Both the position numbers and the translations under genes were made by a program. A DNA stretch of 64,000 nucleotides from NCBI RefSeq assembly GCF_000813745.1, contig NZ_JWLC01000019.1:62001-126000 (forward strand), read 5' to 3'. The stretch is from Leisingera sp. ANG-M1 (GTDB taxonomy: Bacteria > Pseudomonadota > Alphaproteobacteria > Rhodobacterales > Rhodobacteraceae). Below are positions 42,394 through 50,337 of the stretch, piece by piece (within the stretch, counting starts at the first letter, position 1; every line of letters starts with the position of its first letter). The notes under the pieces were generated by a model that worked only from the letters and a program-made list of their open reading frames with translations, made no database searches and had not been told where the DNA came from.

Positions 42394-42930
42394 ATGGCAG
42401 GAAAACAGCAGAATTCCTCCCGCGTGAAGCGGACCAATCAAAGCATCCGGTCGCCGGGAGACGACCTCAACCAGCAGATCATCCGGCTGCTGCAGCAGGA
42501 CGGGCGGATGGCGTTTTCGGAGATCGCCCAGAAGCTGGATGTGTCCGAAGGCACCATCCGCAACCGGGTGAGCGGCCTGCGCGAGAACAACATGCTGCGG
42601 ATTGTGGCGATGTCGGATCCGGTGGCGACGGAATACACCACGGACGCGATGATCGGCGTCAATGTTGCTTCGGGTGTCACCCCGCGGCAGGTGGCGGACC
42701 GGCTGCAGAAGGATCCGCGGGTGGTCTTCATCCTGTGGGTGGCGGGGCGTTATGACCTGATTGTCGAACTGGTGAGCGACGACGGCGATGCGCTGAAGCG
42801 GTTCCTGGAGCATGAGATCCACGGCAGCAGCGATATCGCCGAAGCCGATGTCATGCTGGGGCTGCAGAACTTCAAGAACCAGTTCCTGTTGAAGCGCGAC
42901 ATGCCGGAGGACAGCCCGGCAGACGGCTGA
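42394..42930 (+). CDS. Lrp/AsnC-family transcriptional regulator
   Basis: 178 aa from ATG at 42394 (AGGG upstream). The frame extends upstream but those codons lack the family pattern. HTH at about 25-75: DDLNQQIIRLLQQDGRMAFS and EIAQKLDVSEGTIRNRVSGL. The C-terminal RAM domain includes VVFILWVAGRYDLIVELVSDD. An N-terminal 20-residue basic tail (MAGKQQNSSRVKRTNQ) is longer than in Lrp. It probably senses an amino-acid-like intermediate and controls the divergent Rieske operon. Confidence 0.9.
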   Translation: MAGKQQNSSRVKRTNQSIRSPGDDLNQQIIRLLQQDGRMAFSEIAQKLDVSEGTIRNRVSGLRENNMLRIVAMSDPVATEYTTDAMIGVNVASGVTPRQVADRLQKDPRVVFILWVAGRYDLIVELVSDDGDALKRFLEHEIHGSSDIAEADVMLGLQNFKNQFLLKRDMPEDSPADG

Positions 42931-42954
42931 GATTTTGGGGCAGGGGGCTCCCAC

Positions 42955-42987
42955 CTGTGGCTGCATCTTTTCCAAGATGCCTCACAG
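42955..42987. terminator. Hairpin between convergent lrp-type and lysR genes
   Basis: CTGTG (42955-42959)/CACAG (42983-42987) outside and GCATCTT (42963-42969)/AAGATGC (42974-42980) inside with loop TTCC. Bidirectional terminator candidate; no U-tract. Confidence 0.5.
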
Positions 42988-43025
42988 TTGGGCGTAGCGC
43001 CGGGCTGACGCCCGACGCGGTTGCG

Positions 43026-43937
43026 TCAAGGTTCCACGCCGGCGGCTGGGCTGGATTGGCAGCAATCCTTCACGTCCTGAACAAACAGCTCAACTGCCCG
43101 GCGGTGCACCTGGATGCGGCGGGTGGCGAGGCAGAAGGGGGAATGCCAGCGTAACAGCGGATGGCGGAGTTCGCGCAGTTTGCCGCTGGCAACCCAGGCC
43201 TGCGCATAATGCGCCGGCAGCGGGCCGAGGTACTGGCCGGTTTCAATCAGCATGGCCATGGCCTCCATATTGGCGACCACTGCCTTAGGTTCAGGGCTGC
43301 CGAGGTCGGGGGAAACCAGCATGTCATAGGAACGCTGGCAGAGCGGGTAGGTCGCCACCTGCTGCGGGCTGACCTCTGCAGCCGGCAGGGCGAACAACGG
43401 GTGGGTCCGGCCGCAGTAGAGATAGTGTTCTTCGGTGCAGAGCTCCTCATAGGCCAGATCGGCTATCTGGTTGCGGAACGGGGCGATGGCCGCGTGCAGC
43501 TCGCCGGTGATCAGCTGCTGGGTCAGATCGGCAGGCGAGGCCACGACAATTTCCAGCCGGACCTCGTTTGGGCGGGCGAGGAAACGCTGAAGCGCCTGGG
43601 AAAGATTGAGCCCGGGCAGGCTGTTGACCGCATCCACCATTCCGATGCGCAGGTCGCCGGTCACTGCGTCGCGCAATTCCAGCAGTTCAGCGTCGAAATC
43701 ACGGGCGCTGCGCAATATGTCGCGGGCTTTCTGATAAGCGATCTCGCCGCGTTCGGTCAGGCGGAAGCCGCCGCGGCCGCGTTCGCAGACCCGGTAGCCC
43801 AGCGAGGTCTCCAGATCGCGGATGCGGATGCTGATGGCGGACTGGGTGATCCCAAGTGCATATTGCGCATCGGAAAAGCCGCCGCATTCCACTACGGTGA
43901 CAAAGGTTTCCAGCAGTGTGTTGCGCAGCAGTTTCAT
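43026..43937 (-). CDS. LysR-family transcriptional regulator
   Basis: 303 aa. HTH at about 1-62 (FVTVVECGGFSDAQYALGIT then QSAISIRIRDLE), effector domain with DLRIGMVDAVNSLPGLNLSQ. It is divergent from the TRAP-ureohydrolase operon, 143 bp apart, with a nested dyad between them. It is the likely activator of that operon. Confidence 0.88.
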   Translation of the reverse strand: MKLLRNTLLETFVTVVECGGFSDAQYALGITQSAISIRIRDLETSLGYRVCERGRGGFRLTERGEIAYQKARDILRSARDFDAELLELRDAVTGDLRIGMVDAVNSLPGLNLSQALQRFLARPNEVRLEIVVASPADLTQQLITGELHAAIAPFRNQIADLAYEELCTEEHYLYCGRTHPLFALPAAEVSPQQVATYPLCQRSYDMLVSPDLGSPEPKAVVANMEAMAMLIETGQYLGPLPAHYAQAWVASGKLRELRHPLLRWHSPFCLATRRIQVHRRAVELFVQDVKDCCQSSPAAGVEP

Positions 43938-43966
43938 GGCGCGCCTCCTTTTGGCGGTCAGCGGCT

Positions 43967-44006
43967 ATTACATAAATCTTCCTCATGTGAAGATAATCAA
44001 TGTAAT
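43967..44006. promoter_or_regulatory. Nested dyad, probable LysR operator
   Basis: Outer arms ATTACAT (43967-43973) and ATGTAAT (44000-44006); inner arms ATCTTC (43976-43981) and GAAGAT (43989-43994) with a 7-bp spacer. The inner pair contains TTC-N7-GAA, which satisfies the LysR T-N11-A rule, and the two dyads are nearly concentric (43985 and 43986.5). Confidence 0.65.
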
Positions 44007-44080
44007 ATTTTTTCATGCATCAGCCTGTGCTGATCTGTTCTCCGACCTTTGTCAACCATGCCAACTGGGAGGAGACCCGC

Positions 44081-45097
44081 ATGGCCTTTACCTTGAAAAC
44101 CCTGAAAGCCACCGCTGCCGCGGCGCTGCTGAGCCTGGCGCCGGCGGCTGTGTTTGCCGAAGACTGGAAATTCGCCATCGAGGAGATTCCGGGCTCGATC
44201 ATGGATGCCTATGCGCAGGAGTTCAAAAAGCGCATTGAGGCGGCGACCGACGGCGATGTGACCGTGACCGTCTATCCGATGGGCACACTGGGCACCCCGA
44301 CCGAGACCGTCGAGCAGGCTGCCGATGGCATCATCCAGCTGACCAACGTCTCGATCGGCAACCTCGGCACCATTGTACCGGAAAGCCAGGTGTTCCTGCT
44401 GCCTTACCTGCTGCCCTCTGATCCAGCAGCGATCTCGAAGATCCTCAGCAGCTCGGACACCATCTATGGTGACCTGAATGCGGACTTCCAGAAGCGCGGC
44501 CTGGAAGTGATGACTATGTATTCTGAAGGCCCGCAGGTCTGGACCACCAACCGCGAGATCCGGACCCCGGAGGATTTTGAGAACTTCAAGATGCGGGTGA
44601 TGGTGTCGCCGATCCTGCTGGAAACATATAAAAACATGGGCGCGAGCCCGACTCCGCTGCCGTTTGGCGAAGTGTTCGGTGCGCTGCAGCTGGGTGCAGT
44701 CGACGGCCAGGTGAACCCGATCCCGACCATTGAGGAAATGAAGTTCTATGAAGTCACCAGCCACCTGATCTGGGCTGGCGAGCAGGAACTGGTCACCACC
44801 GTTGTCGCAGGCTCCGACTGGTTTGCCACCCTGACCCCGGAGCGCCAGCAACTGGTGCGTGACACCATGGCGGATATGACCGGCTTCATTGACGGCGTGG
44901 TCACCGACTTCAACCAGGCCCGCCTGGACGTGATCAAGGCAGCCAAGCCGGACATCGGCCTGGTGGTTCTGACCGAAGAAGAGCGTGACGTCTTCCGTGC
45001 CCGTTCGGGCGACACTGCCGCGGCTTATGTTGAGACCGCAGGCGCCCGCGGCCAGGAGCTGCTGGACGCGCTGCAGGCAGAGCTGGCGGGCAACTGA
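44081..45097 (+). CDS. TRAP transporter solute-binding protein (DctP family)
   Basis: 338 aa from ATG at 44081 (GGGAGGAG upstream). Signal peptide about 1-26 (ending AAVFAEDWK). DctP features: FENFKMRVMVSPILLETYKN, and FGEVFGALQLGAVDGQVNPI for the ligand-binding strand and hinge. The conserved Arg of KMRVM should bind a carboxylate. First gene of the TRAP-ureohydrolase operon. Confidence 0.92.
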   Translation: MAFTLKTLKATAAAALLSLAPAAVFAEDWKFAIEEIPGSIMDAYAQEFKKRIEAATDGDVTVTVYPMGTLGTPTETVEQAADGIIQLTNVSIGNLGTIVPESQVFLLPYLLPSDPAAISKILSSSDTIYGDLNADFQKRGLEVMTMYSEGPQVWTTNREIRTPEDFENFKMRVMVSPILLETYKNMGASPTPLPFGEVFGALQLGAVDGQVNPIPTIEEMKFYEVTSHLIWAGEQELVTTVVAGSDWFATLTPERQQLVRDTMADMTGFIDGVVTDFNQARLDVIKAAKPDIGLVVLTEEERDVFRARSGDTAAAYVETAGARGQELLDALQAELAGN

Positions 45098-45108
45098 TCC
45101 CGCTTTCA

Positions 45109-45134
45109 GGCCTCGCGCGCATTTGTGCGGGGCC
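45109..45134 (+). terminator. Intercistronic hairpin between dctP- and dctQ-type genes
   Basis: GGCCTCGC (45109-45116) and GCGGGGCC (45127-45134) with one G.U pair and a 10-nt loop, in the 55-bp gap. It probably raises the binding-protein to permease ratio. Confidence 0.5.
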
Positions 45135-45152
45135 GCACCAAGGGAGGATATC

Positions 45153-45764
45153 ATGCAAGACGGCAATTCCGCTCCCTTCGGCTTTCTGGGAAAGATTGAC
45201 GGTGCCATCGGGCGTATCGAGGTCTGGATCCTGGGCTGGGGGATCATCCTGATGGCTGCCAACACAATCGCCAATGTCTTTGGCCGCTATGTGTTCAACC
45301 AGTCGATCTATTTCTCTGAAGAACTGAACGAGTTCCTGATTGTCATCGTCACCTTCATGGGGCTTGGCTATGCCACCCGCAAGGGCATCCACATCCGCAT
45401 GTCCGCGATCTATGACGCGCTTCCGGTGAAAATGCGCAAGGGGCTGATGGTGGTTATTGCCGCGACCACCGCGGTGATGATGGCGCTGCTGGCCTGGTAC
45501 GCGCTGGAATATGTGCAGAAGGTCGCCAGCCGCGGCCGCATCACCCCGGCGCTGCAGGTGCCGCTGTACCTGACTTACGTCTGGGTGGTGATCGGGCTGG
45601 CGCTAACCTCGTTCCAGTATCTGCTGACCGCGCTGCGCAACCTGAATTTCGCCGAGGAGGAGATCTATGTCTCCTACCTGGAGGTGGACAGCTACGAAGA
45701 TCCGGAAACCGCCGCCGCCATTCAACGCCATGAAGAAACTGCTGGCGGGGAGGAAAAGCAATGA
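45153..45764 (+). CDS. TRAP transporter small permease (DctQ family)
   Basis: 203 aa from ATG at 45153 with AGGGAGG; a longer frame begins inside the previous gene and is rejected. Four predicted helices with NVFGRYVFNQSIYFSEELNE in the usual place. An unusually long acidic tail (DSYEDPETAAAIQRHEETAG) extends the C-terminus. The stop overlaps the next start (ATGA). Confidence 0.9.
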   Translation: MQDGNSAPFGFLGKIDGAIGRIEVWILGWGIILMAANTIANVFGRYVFNQSIYFSEELNEFLIVIVTFMGLGYATRKGIHIRMSAIYDALPVKMRKGLMVVIAATTAVMMALLAWYALEYVQKVASRGRITPALQVPLYLTYVWVVIGLALTSFQYLLTALRNLNFAEEEIYVSYLEVDSYEDPETAAAIQRHEETAGGEEKQ

Positions 45765-47041
45765 CCGAACTGATGCTTGCTGTCATGATCCTGCTCTTGC
45801 TGGCAGGGTTCCCGATGAAGATGCCGCTGATCTCGGCCGCGGTGCTGGGCTTCCTGGTCTACTTCCCGACCATGAACATGCAGATCCTGATCCAGCAGAT
45901 GATCGGCGGGGTGAAGCCCTCTGCGCTGATTGCGGTGCCGATGTTCATCCTGGCCGCTGACATCATCACCCGCGGCCATTCCGCCAACCGGCTGATCGAC
46001 GTCGTGATGAGCTTCATGGGCCATATCAAGGGCGGGCTGGCGATCTCGGTGACCTCGGCCTGCGCGCTTTTCGGCGCGGTCTGCGGCTCGACCCAGGCCA
46101 CCGTGGTGGCGATCGGCGGCGCGATGCGGCCCAGGATGCTGAAATCGGGCTACAAGGACAGCTTTGCCATCGGTCTGATCGTGAATGCGGCTGACCTTGC
46201 CTATCTGATCCCGCCGTCGATCGGCATGATCATCTATGGCGTGGTGTCGGGCACCTCGATCTCGCAGTTGTTCATCGCCGGCATCGTGCCGGGGCTGCTG
46301 ATCGTGGCGCTGTTTTCGGCCTATTGCATGTATTACGCCTATCGCCACGACATCCCTGTGCTGCCGCGCGAAGGGTGGGGCCAGCGCTTCACCGCCATGC
46401 GCCGGGCACTGTGGCCGATGGGCTTTCCGGCGATCATCGTCGGCGGCATCTATGGCGGGGTGTTCTCGCCGACCGAAGCTGCCGCGATCTGTGTGCTTTA
46501 TGCTGCTGTACTTGAGGTGCTGATCTTCCGCTCGGTCCGCTTGCGCGATCTTTGGGACATTGCTCTGTCAACCGGTGCTATCACCTCAGTGGTGTTCATC
46601 CTGATCGCGGCAGGCGCGGCCTTCAGCTGGACGCTGAGCTTTGCCCAGGTGCCGCAGCAGATCATTGCCTCGCTGGGGCTGAACGATGCCGGGCCGCTGA
46701 TGGTTCTCCTGGCCGTGAACGTGGCCTTCTTCGTGGGCTGCATGTTCGTGGACTCGATTGTGGTGATCCTGATCCTGGTGCCGATCTTCGCACCGATGAT
46801 CAAAGCGGCTGGCCTCGATCCGGTGCTGGTCGGCGTGCTGATCACCCTGCAGGTGGCCATCGGTGCCGCAACCCCGCCTTTCGGTTGCAACCTGTTCACC
46901 GCCATCGCAGTCTTCCGCAGACCGTTTGTCGAAGTGGTACGCGGTGTGCCACCCTTCCTCATCATCCTTCTGATCGTGACCGGGCTGCTGGTCGCCTTCC
47001 CGCAAATCGCTCTGTTCCTGCCGGAACTGGCTTACCGCTAA
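45761..47041 (+). CDS. TRAP transporter large permease (DctM family)
   Basis: 426 aa, about twelve helices. DctM landmarks: SACALFGAVCGSTQATVVAI, LAYLIPPSIGMIIYGVVSG and GGIYGGVFSPTEAAAICVLY. Functions with the DctQ and DctP proteins. It is followed by the ureohydrolase gene after 21 bp, so uptake and hydrolysis are co-expressed. Confidence 0.93.
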   Translation: MTELMLAVMILLLLAGFPMKMPLISAAVLGFLVYFPTMNMQILIQQMIGGVKPSALIAVPMFILAADIITRGHSANRLIDVVMSFMGHIKGGLAISVTSACALFGAVCGSTQATVVAIGGAMRPRMLKSGYKDSFAIGLIVNAADLAYLIPPSIGMIIYGVVSGTSISQLFIAGIVPGLLIVALFSAYCMYYAYRHDIPVLPREGWGQRFTAMRRALWPMGFPAIIVGGIYGGVFSPTEAAAICVLYAAVLEVLIFRSVRLRDLWDIALSTGAITSVVFILIAAGAAFSWTLSFAQVPQQIIASLGLNDAGPLMVLLAVNVAFFVGCMFVDSIVVILILVPIFAPMIKAAGLDPVLVGVLITLQVAIGAATPPFGCNLFTAIAVFRRPFVEVVRGVPPFLIILLIVTGLLVAFPQIALFLPELAYR

Positions 47042-47062
47042 AACAAGAAACTGGAGAGAAAC

Positions 47063-48028
47063 ATGTCTGGACACGGTTACGAATCCGGCCGCCTGAACCT
47101 GCCCTTTGTTGGCATCGCCACCTTCGGCAAGAAGCCCTACGTCGAGGACTGGGACAACATCAACGCCGACGTCGCCATCCTGGGCGCGCCGTTTGACTTT
47201 GGCTGCCAATTCCGCTCCGGCGCGCGTTTCGGCCCGCGGGCGGTGCGTGAGGCCTCGACACTGTTCAGCTTCGGCCACGCCGGCGCCTATGACCACGAGG
47301 ATGATGCCACCTATCTGGGCGAGGAGGTGCGGATTGTTGACTTGGGCGACGCCGATATCATCCACACCAAGACCGAGGAAAGCCACGCCAACATCGAATA
47401 CGGCGTCAAGAAGATCCTGGGTGCGGGCGCCATTCCGGTGACCATCGGCGGCGACCACTCGGTCAACATCCCCTGCATCAACGCTTACAAGGAAGACTGC
47501 GCCAAGAACGGTCCGATCCATGTGATCCAGATCGACGCGCATCTGGACTTTGTTGACGAGCGCAAGGGTGTCACCGATGGCCACGGCAACCCGATGCGCC
47601 GCGCGATTGAGAAAGACTATGTCTCCGGCATGACCCAGCTGGGCATCCGCAACGTCTCTTCCACAGCCAAAGAAGGCTACATCGACGCCCGCGAGCGCGG
47701 CTCGGACATCCTGTCGGTGCGGCAGGTGCGCAAGCTGGGCACGGACGCGGTGCTGGACCGCATCCCCGAAGGCGCGCGTTATTACGTGACCATCGACATC
47801 GACGCCTTCTGCCCCTCGATTGCGCCCGGCACCGGCACCCCGAGCCACGGCGGTTTCCAGTATTACGATGTGCTGGAAATCCTGCAGGGGCTGTCTAAGC
47901 GCGGTGACGTGGTTGGCATCGACCTGGTGGAAGTGGCACCGGCCTATGACCCGGCCGAAAGCACCCAGATCCTGGCGGCGCAGCTGCTGCTGAACTTCAT
48001 CGGCTTCATCTTCCACAACAAGAAATAA
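47063..48028 (+). CDS. Ureohydrolase (agmatinase/guanidino-acid hydrolase family)
   Basis: 321 aa. Binuclear Mn site: H132 (GGDHS), D158, H160 and D162 (DAHLD), D245 and D247 (TIDIDAFCPSIAPGTGTP). The usual D at the third place of the last motif is Cys250. The family hydrolyses agmatine, guanidinobutyrate, guanidinopropionate or similar guanidino compounds to urea plus an amine. Co-transcription with a TRAP system, which prefers organic acids, favours a guanidino acid over agmatine; this is an inference. A strong terminator follows. Confidence 0.87.
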   Translation: MSGHGYESGRLNLPFVGIATFGKKPYVEDWDNINADVAILGAPFDFGCQFRSGARFGPRAVREASTLFSFGHAGAYDHEDDATYLGEEVRIVDLGDADIIHTKTEESHANIEYGVKKILGAGAIPVTIGGDHSVNIPCINAYKEDCAKNGPIHVIQIDAHLDFVDERKGVTDGHGNPMRRAIEKDYVSGMTQLGIRNVSSTAKEGYIDARERGSDILSVRQVRKLGTDAVLDRIPEGARYYVTIDIDAFCPSIAPGTGTPSHGGFQYYDVLEILQGLSKRGDVVGIDLVEVAPAYDPAESTQILAAQLLLNFIGFIFHNKK

Positions 48029-48069
48029 GTCTCCTCCCGCTTACCCTTGCATTCGCAAGGAAGCGGAAA

Positions 48070-48110
48070 ACCTGGCACGCCCCTCTCCCATTGGCGTGCC
48101 AGGTGTTTTT
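48070..48110 (+). terminator. Rho-independent terminator after the ureohydrolase gene
   Basis: ACCTGGCACGCC (48070-48081), 11-nt loop, GGCGTGCCAGGT (48093-48104), then GTTTTTG. Perfect 12-bp stem plus U-tract. Confidence 0.93.
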
Positions 48111-48122
48111 GTTTGGTTTGGC

Positions 48123-48217
48123 GTTTTGGCCAAAACCTCGCGGAATGATGGCGAAAAAATCGCTCCTTTGATCCCAGCTCTCTCCCAAGAATTGATGGAA
48201 CGGCAATCTGATTTGCC
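48123..48217. promoter_or_regulatory. Palindromes in the hyuA promoter region
   Basis: GTTTTGGCCAAAAC (48123-48136) is a perfect 14-bp palindrome. GCGA-N5-TCGC (48151-48163) resembles the GCGA/TCGC dyads upstream of the lrp-type gene. GGCAA-N6-TTGCC (48202-48217) is a third dyad 27 bp before the hyuA start. They lie past the ureohydrolase terminator, so hyuAB probably has its own promoter. Confidence 0.5.
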
Positions 48218-48243
48218 CATGCAATCTTTGAGAGGAGCAACAG

Positions 48244-50325
48244 GTGAGCGAACGCAAACCGGGCCGCCTGGCGGTGGATATTGGCGGCACATTTACCGAT
48301 GTGGCATTGGATTTGGAGGGGCGTCTGGTCACAGCCAAGACGCTGACCACTCCGGCGCAGCCGATCGAAGGCGTGCTGAACGGTATCCGCTCGGTCGTCG
48401 AGAGCGCGGGTATTTCTCCAAGCCAAATCGGCACCATCATTCACGGCACCACCCTGGCCTCAAACGCGCTGATTGAGCGCAAGGGGGCCAGGACCGGTTT
48501 CATCACCACCAAGGGCTTCCGCGACATCCTCGAGATTGCTTATGAGCGGCGGTATGACCAGTATGACCTGATGATCGACAAGCCCGAGATGCTGGTGGGC
48601 CGCGATCATTGCTGGACGGTGGCGGAAAGGATGGATGCCACCGGCGCGGTGATCAGCCCGCTGGATGAGGCGAGCCTGCAGCCGGTGATCAAGGAGATCC
48701 GCGTGCAAGGTATTGAAAGCGTTGCGGTTTGCCTGCTGCACTCCTACTTGAACCCAGCCCACGAGCGGCGGGTGCGGGATCTGCTGCAGGCGGCCTGCCC
48801 AGAGGTCTCGGTGACGCTGTCCTCGGATGTTTGTCCGGAAATCCGCGAATATGACCGCGCCTGCACCGCCATCGGCAATGCCTACATCAAACCGCTGATG
48901 AGCGCTTATCTGACCGGGCTGTCGGGGGCGATTGAGGATGAGGGGCTGGAGGCCTCGCTGTTCATCATGACCTCGGGCGGTGGCATGACCACGTTGGAGA
49001 CCGCGATCCAAGCGCCGATCCGGCTGGTGGAGTCGGGACCCTCGGGCGGGGCGATCCTGGCCTGCCAAGTGGCCGAGCAATGCGGCGTGGAAAAGGTAGT
49101 GGCCTTTGACATGGGTGGCACTACTGCCAAGTTGTGCCTGATCGAGAATTACAAGCCGCACCGCTCGCGCCAGTTCGAAATCGCCCGTGCGGCGCGGTTC
49201 ATCAAGGGGTCTGGCCTGCCGGTACGCATTCCGGTGATCGAGATGATCGAGATCGGCGCCGGCGGCGGTTCGATTGCCCGCATTGATGCGCTGGGACGCA
49301 TTGCCGTGGGACCGGACAGTGCAAGTTCTGACCCCGGGCCGGTATGCTATGGCAAGGGCGGCACGCTGCCGACGGTAACCGACAGCGACCTGGTTCTTGG
49401 CTATCTGGACCCGGACAACTTTGCCGAGGGCCGGTTCCGGCTGGACCGCAGCGGCGCGGTGAACGCGGTGGCAGAGCAGATTGGCGCGCCGCTGGGCTTT
49501 GAAGCAACCGTCGCGGCCTATGGGATTTCGCAGCTGGTGGATGAAAGCATGGCCAATGCCGCCCGCGTCCATGCCGCTGAATGGGGCCAGGAGGTAGCGG
49601 GCGGCACCCTGATCGCCACCGGCGGCAACGGCCCGCTGCATGCCAGCCGCATTGCCAACAAGACCGGCATCGACCGGGTGATCATCCCGCGCTCGCCGGG
49701 GGTGGGCTCGGCCATTGGCTTCCTCAGCGCGCCGGTGTCTTATGAAATTATCCGCTCGCTCTACTGCCGCCCGAGCGCATTTGACGTGGACGCGGTCTCA
49801 CAGTTGATCGCGGATATGGAGGCGGAAGCCCGCGGTATTGTGCGCGCGGGTGCACGGGACGGTGAACTGGACGAAAGACGCGTGGCCTTCATGCGCTATG
49901 ACGGGCAGGGACACGAGCTGGAGGTGGCGGTGCCGACAGGTCCGGTTACCGCGGAAACCGGCGAGGTCCTGCGGCGCAACTTTGAAGACATGTATCTGGA
50001 GATGTTCGGCCGGCTGGTGCCCGGCGTCGATATCGAGATCATCAACTGGGCGTTTGTGGCGGCCACCAAATCCACGCCTCCTGCCGCAGCCAGCCTGCCG
50101 ACCGAAACCCGCGATGCACCGCCCAGCGGCGAGGCCAAGGTCTACTCGCGCCGGGATGAGGCGATGATCACCATCGCCACCTTCACCCGCGCGGATCTGG
50201 CCGTGGGCGACCGGGTGCAAGGCCCGGCCCTGATTGCCGAGGCACAGACCACAACGCTGGTGGACCACGGTTTCGAGGCGGTGATCGACACCGCAGAAAA
50301 TATTGTCATCACCCGGATCGGCTGA
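48244..50325 (+). CDS. hyuA: Hydantoinase/oxoprolinase subunit A (ATP-binding)
   Basis: 693 aa with a GTG start, supported by GAGGAG 6 nt upstream. ASKHA-type motifs are VDIGGTFTDVA at 11-21 and DMGGTTAKLCL near 289-299; IIHGTTLASNALIERKGA is the family signature. The A subunit binds ATP and the B subunit completes the active site. Known members act on N-methylhydantoin, 5-oxoproline, or carboxylate acetone/acetophenone. With a ureohydrolase and an amine-acid importer nearby, a hydantoin or ureido-type ring is the more likely substrate here. Confidence 0.9.
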   Translation: MSERKPGRLAVDIGGTFTDVALDLEGRLVTAKTLTTPAQPIEGVLNGIRSVVESAGISPSQIGTIIHGTTLASNALIERKGARTGFITTKGFRDILEIAYERRYDQYDLMIDKPEMLVGRDHCWTVAERMDATGAVISPLDEASLQPVIKEIRVQGIESVAVCLLHSYLNPAHERRVRDLLQAACPEVSVTLSSDVCPEIREYDRACTAIGNAYIKPLMSAYLTGLSGAIEDEGLEASLFIMTSGGGMTTLETAIQAPIRLVESGPSGGAILACQVAEQCGVEKVVAFDMGGTTAKLCLIENYKPHRSRQFEIARAARFIKGSGLPVRIPVIEMIEIGAGGGSIARIDALGRIAVGPDSASSDPGPVCYGKGGTLPTVTDSDLVLGYLDPDNFAEGRFRLDRSGAVNAVAEQIGAPLGFEATVAAYGISQLVDESMANAARVHAAEWGQEVAGGTLIATGGNGPLHASRIANKTGIDRVIIPRSPGVGSAIGFLSAPVSYEIIRSLYCRPSAFDVDAVSQLIADMEAEARGIVRAGARDGELDERRVAFMRYDGQGHELEVAVPTGPVTAETGEVLRRNFEDMYLEMFGRLVPGVDIEIINWAFVAATKSTPPAAASLPTETRDAPPSGEAKVYSRRDEAMITIATFTRADLAVGDRVQGPALIAEAQTTTLVDHGFEAVIDTAENIVITRIG

Positions 50326-50337
50326 GGAGGAACAGAC

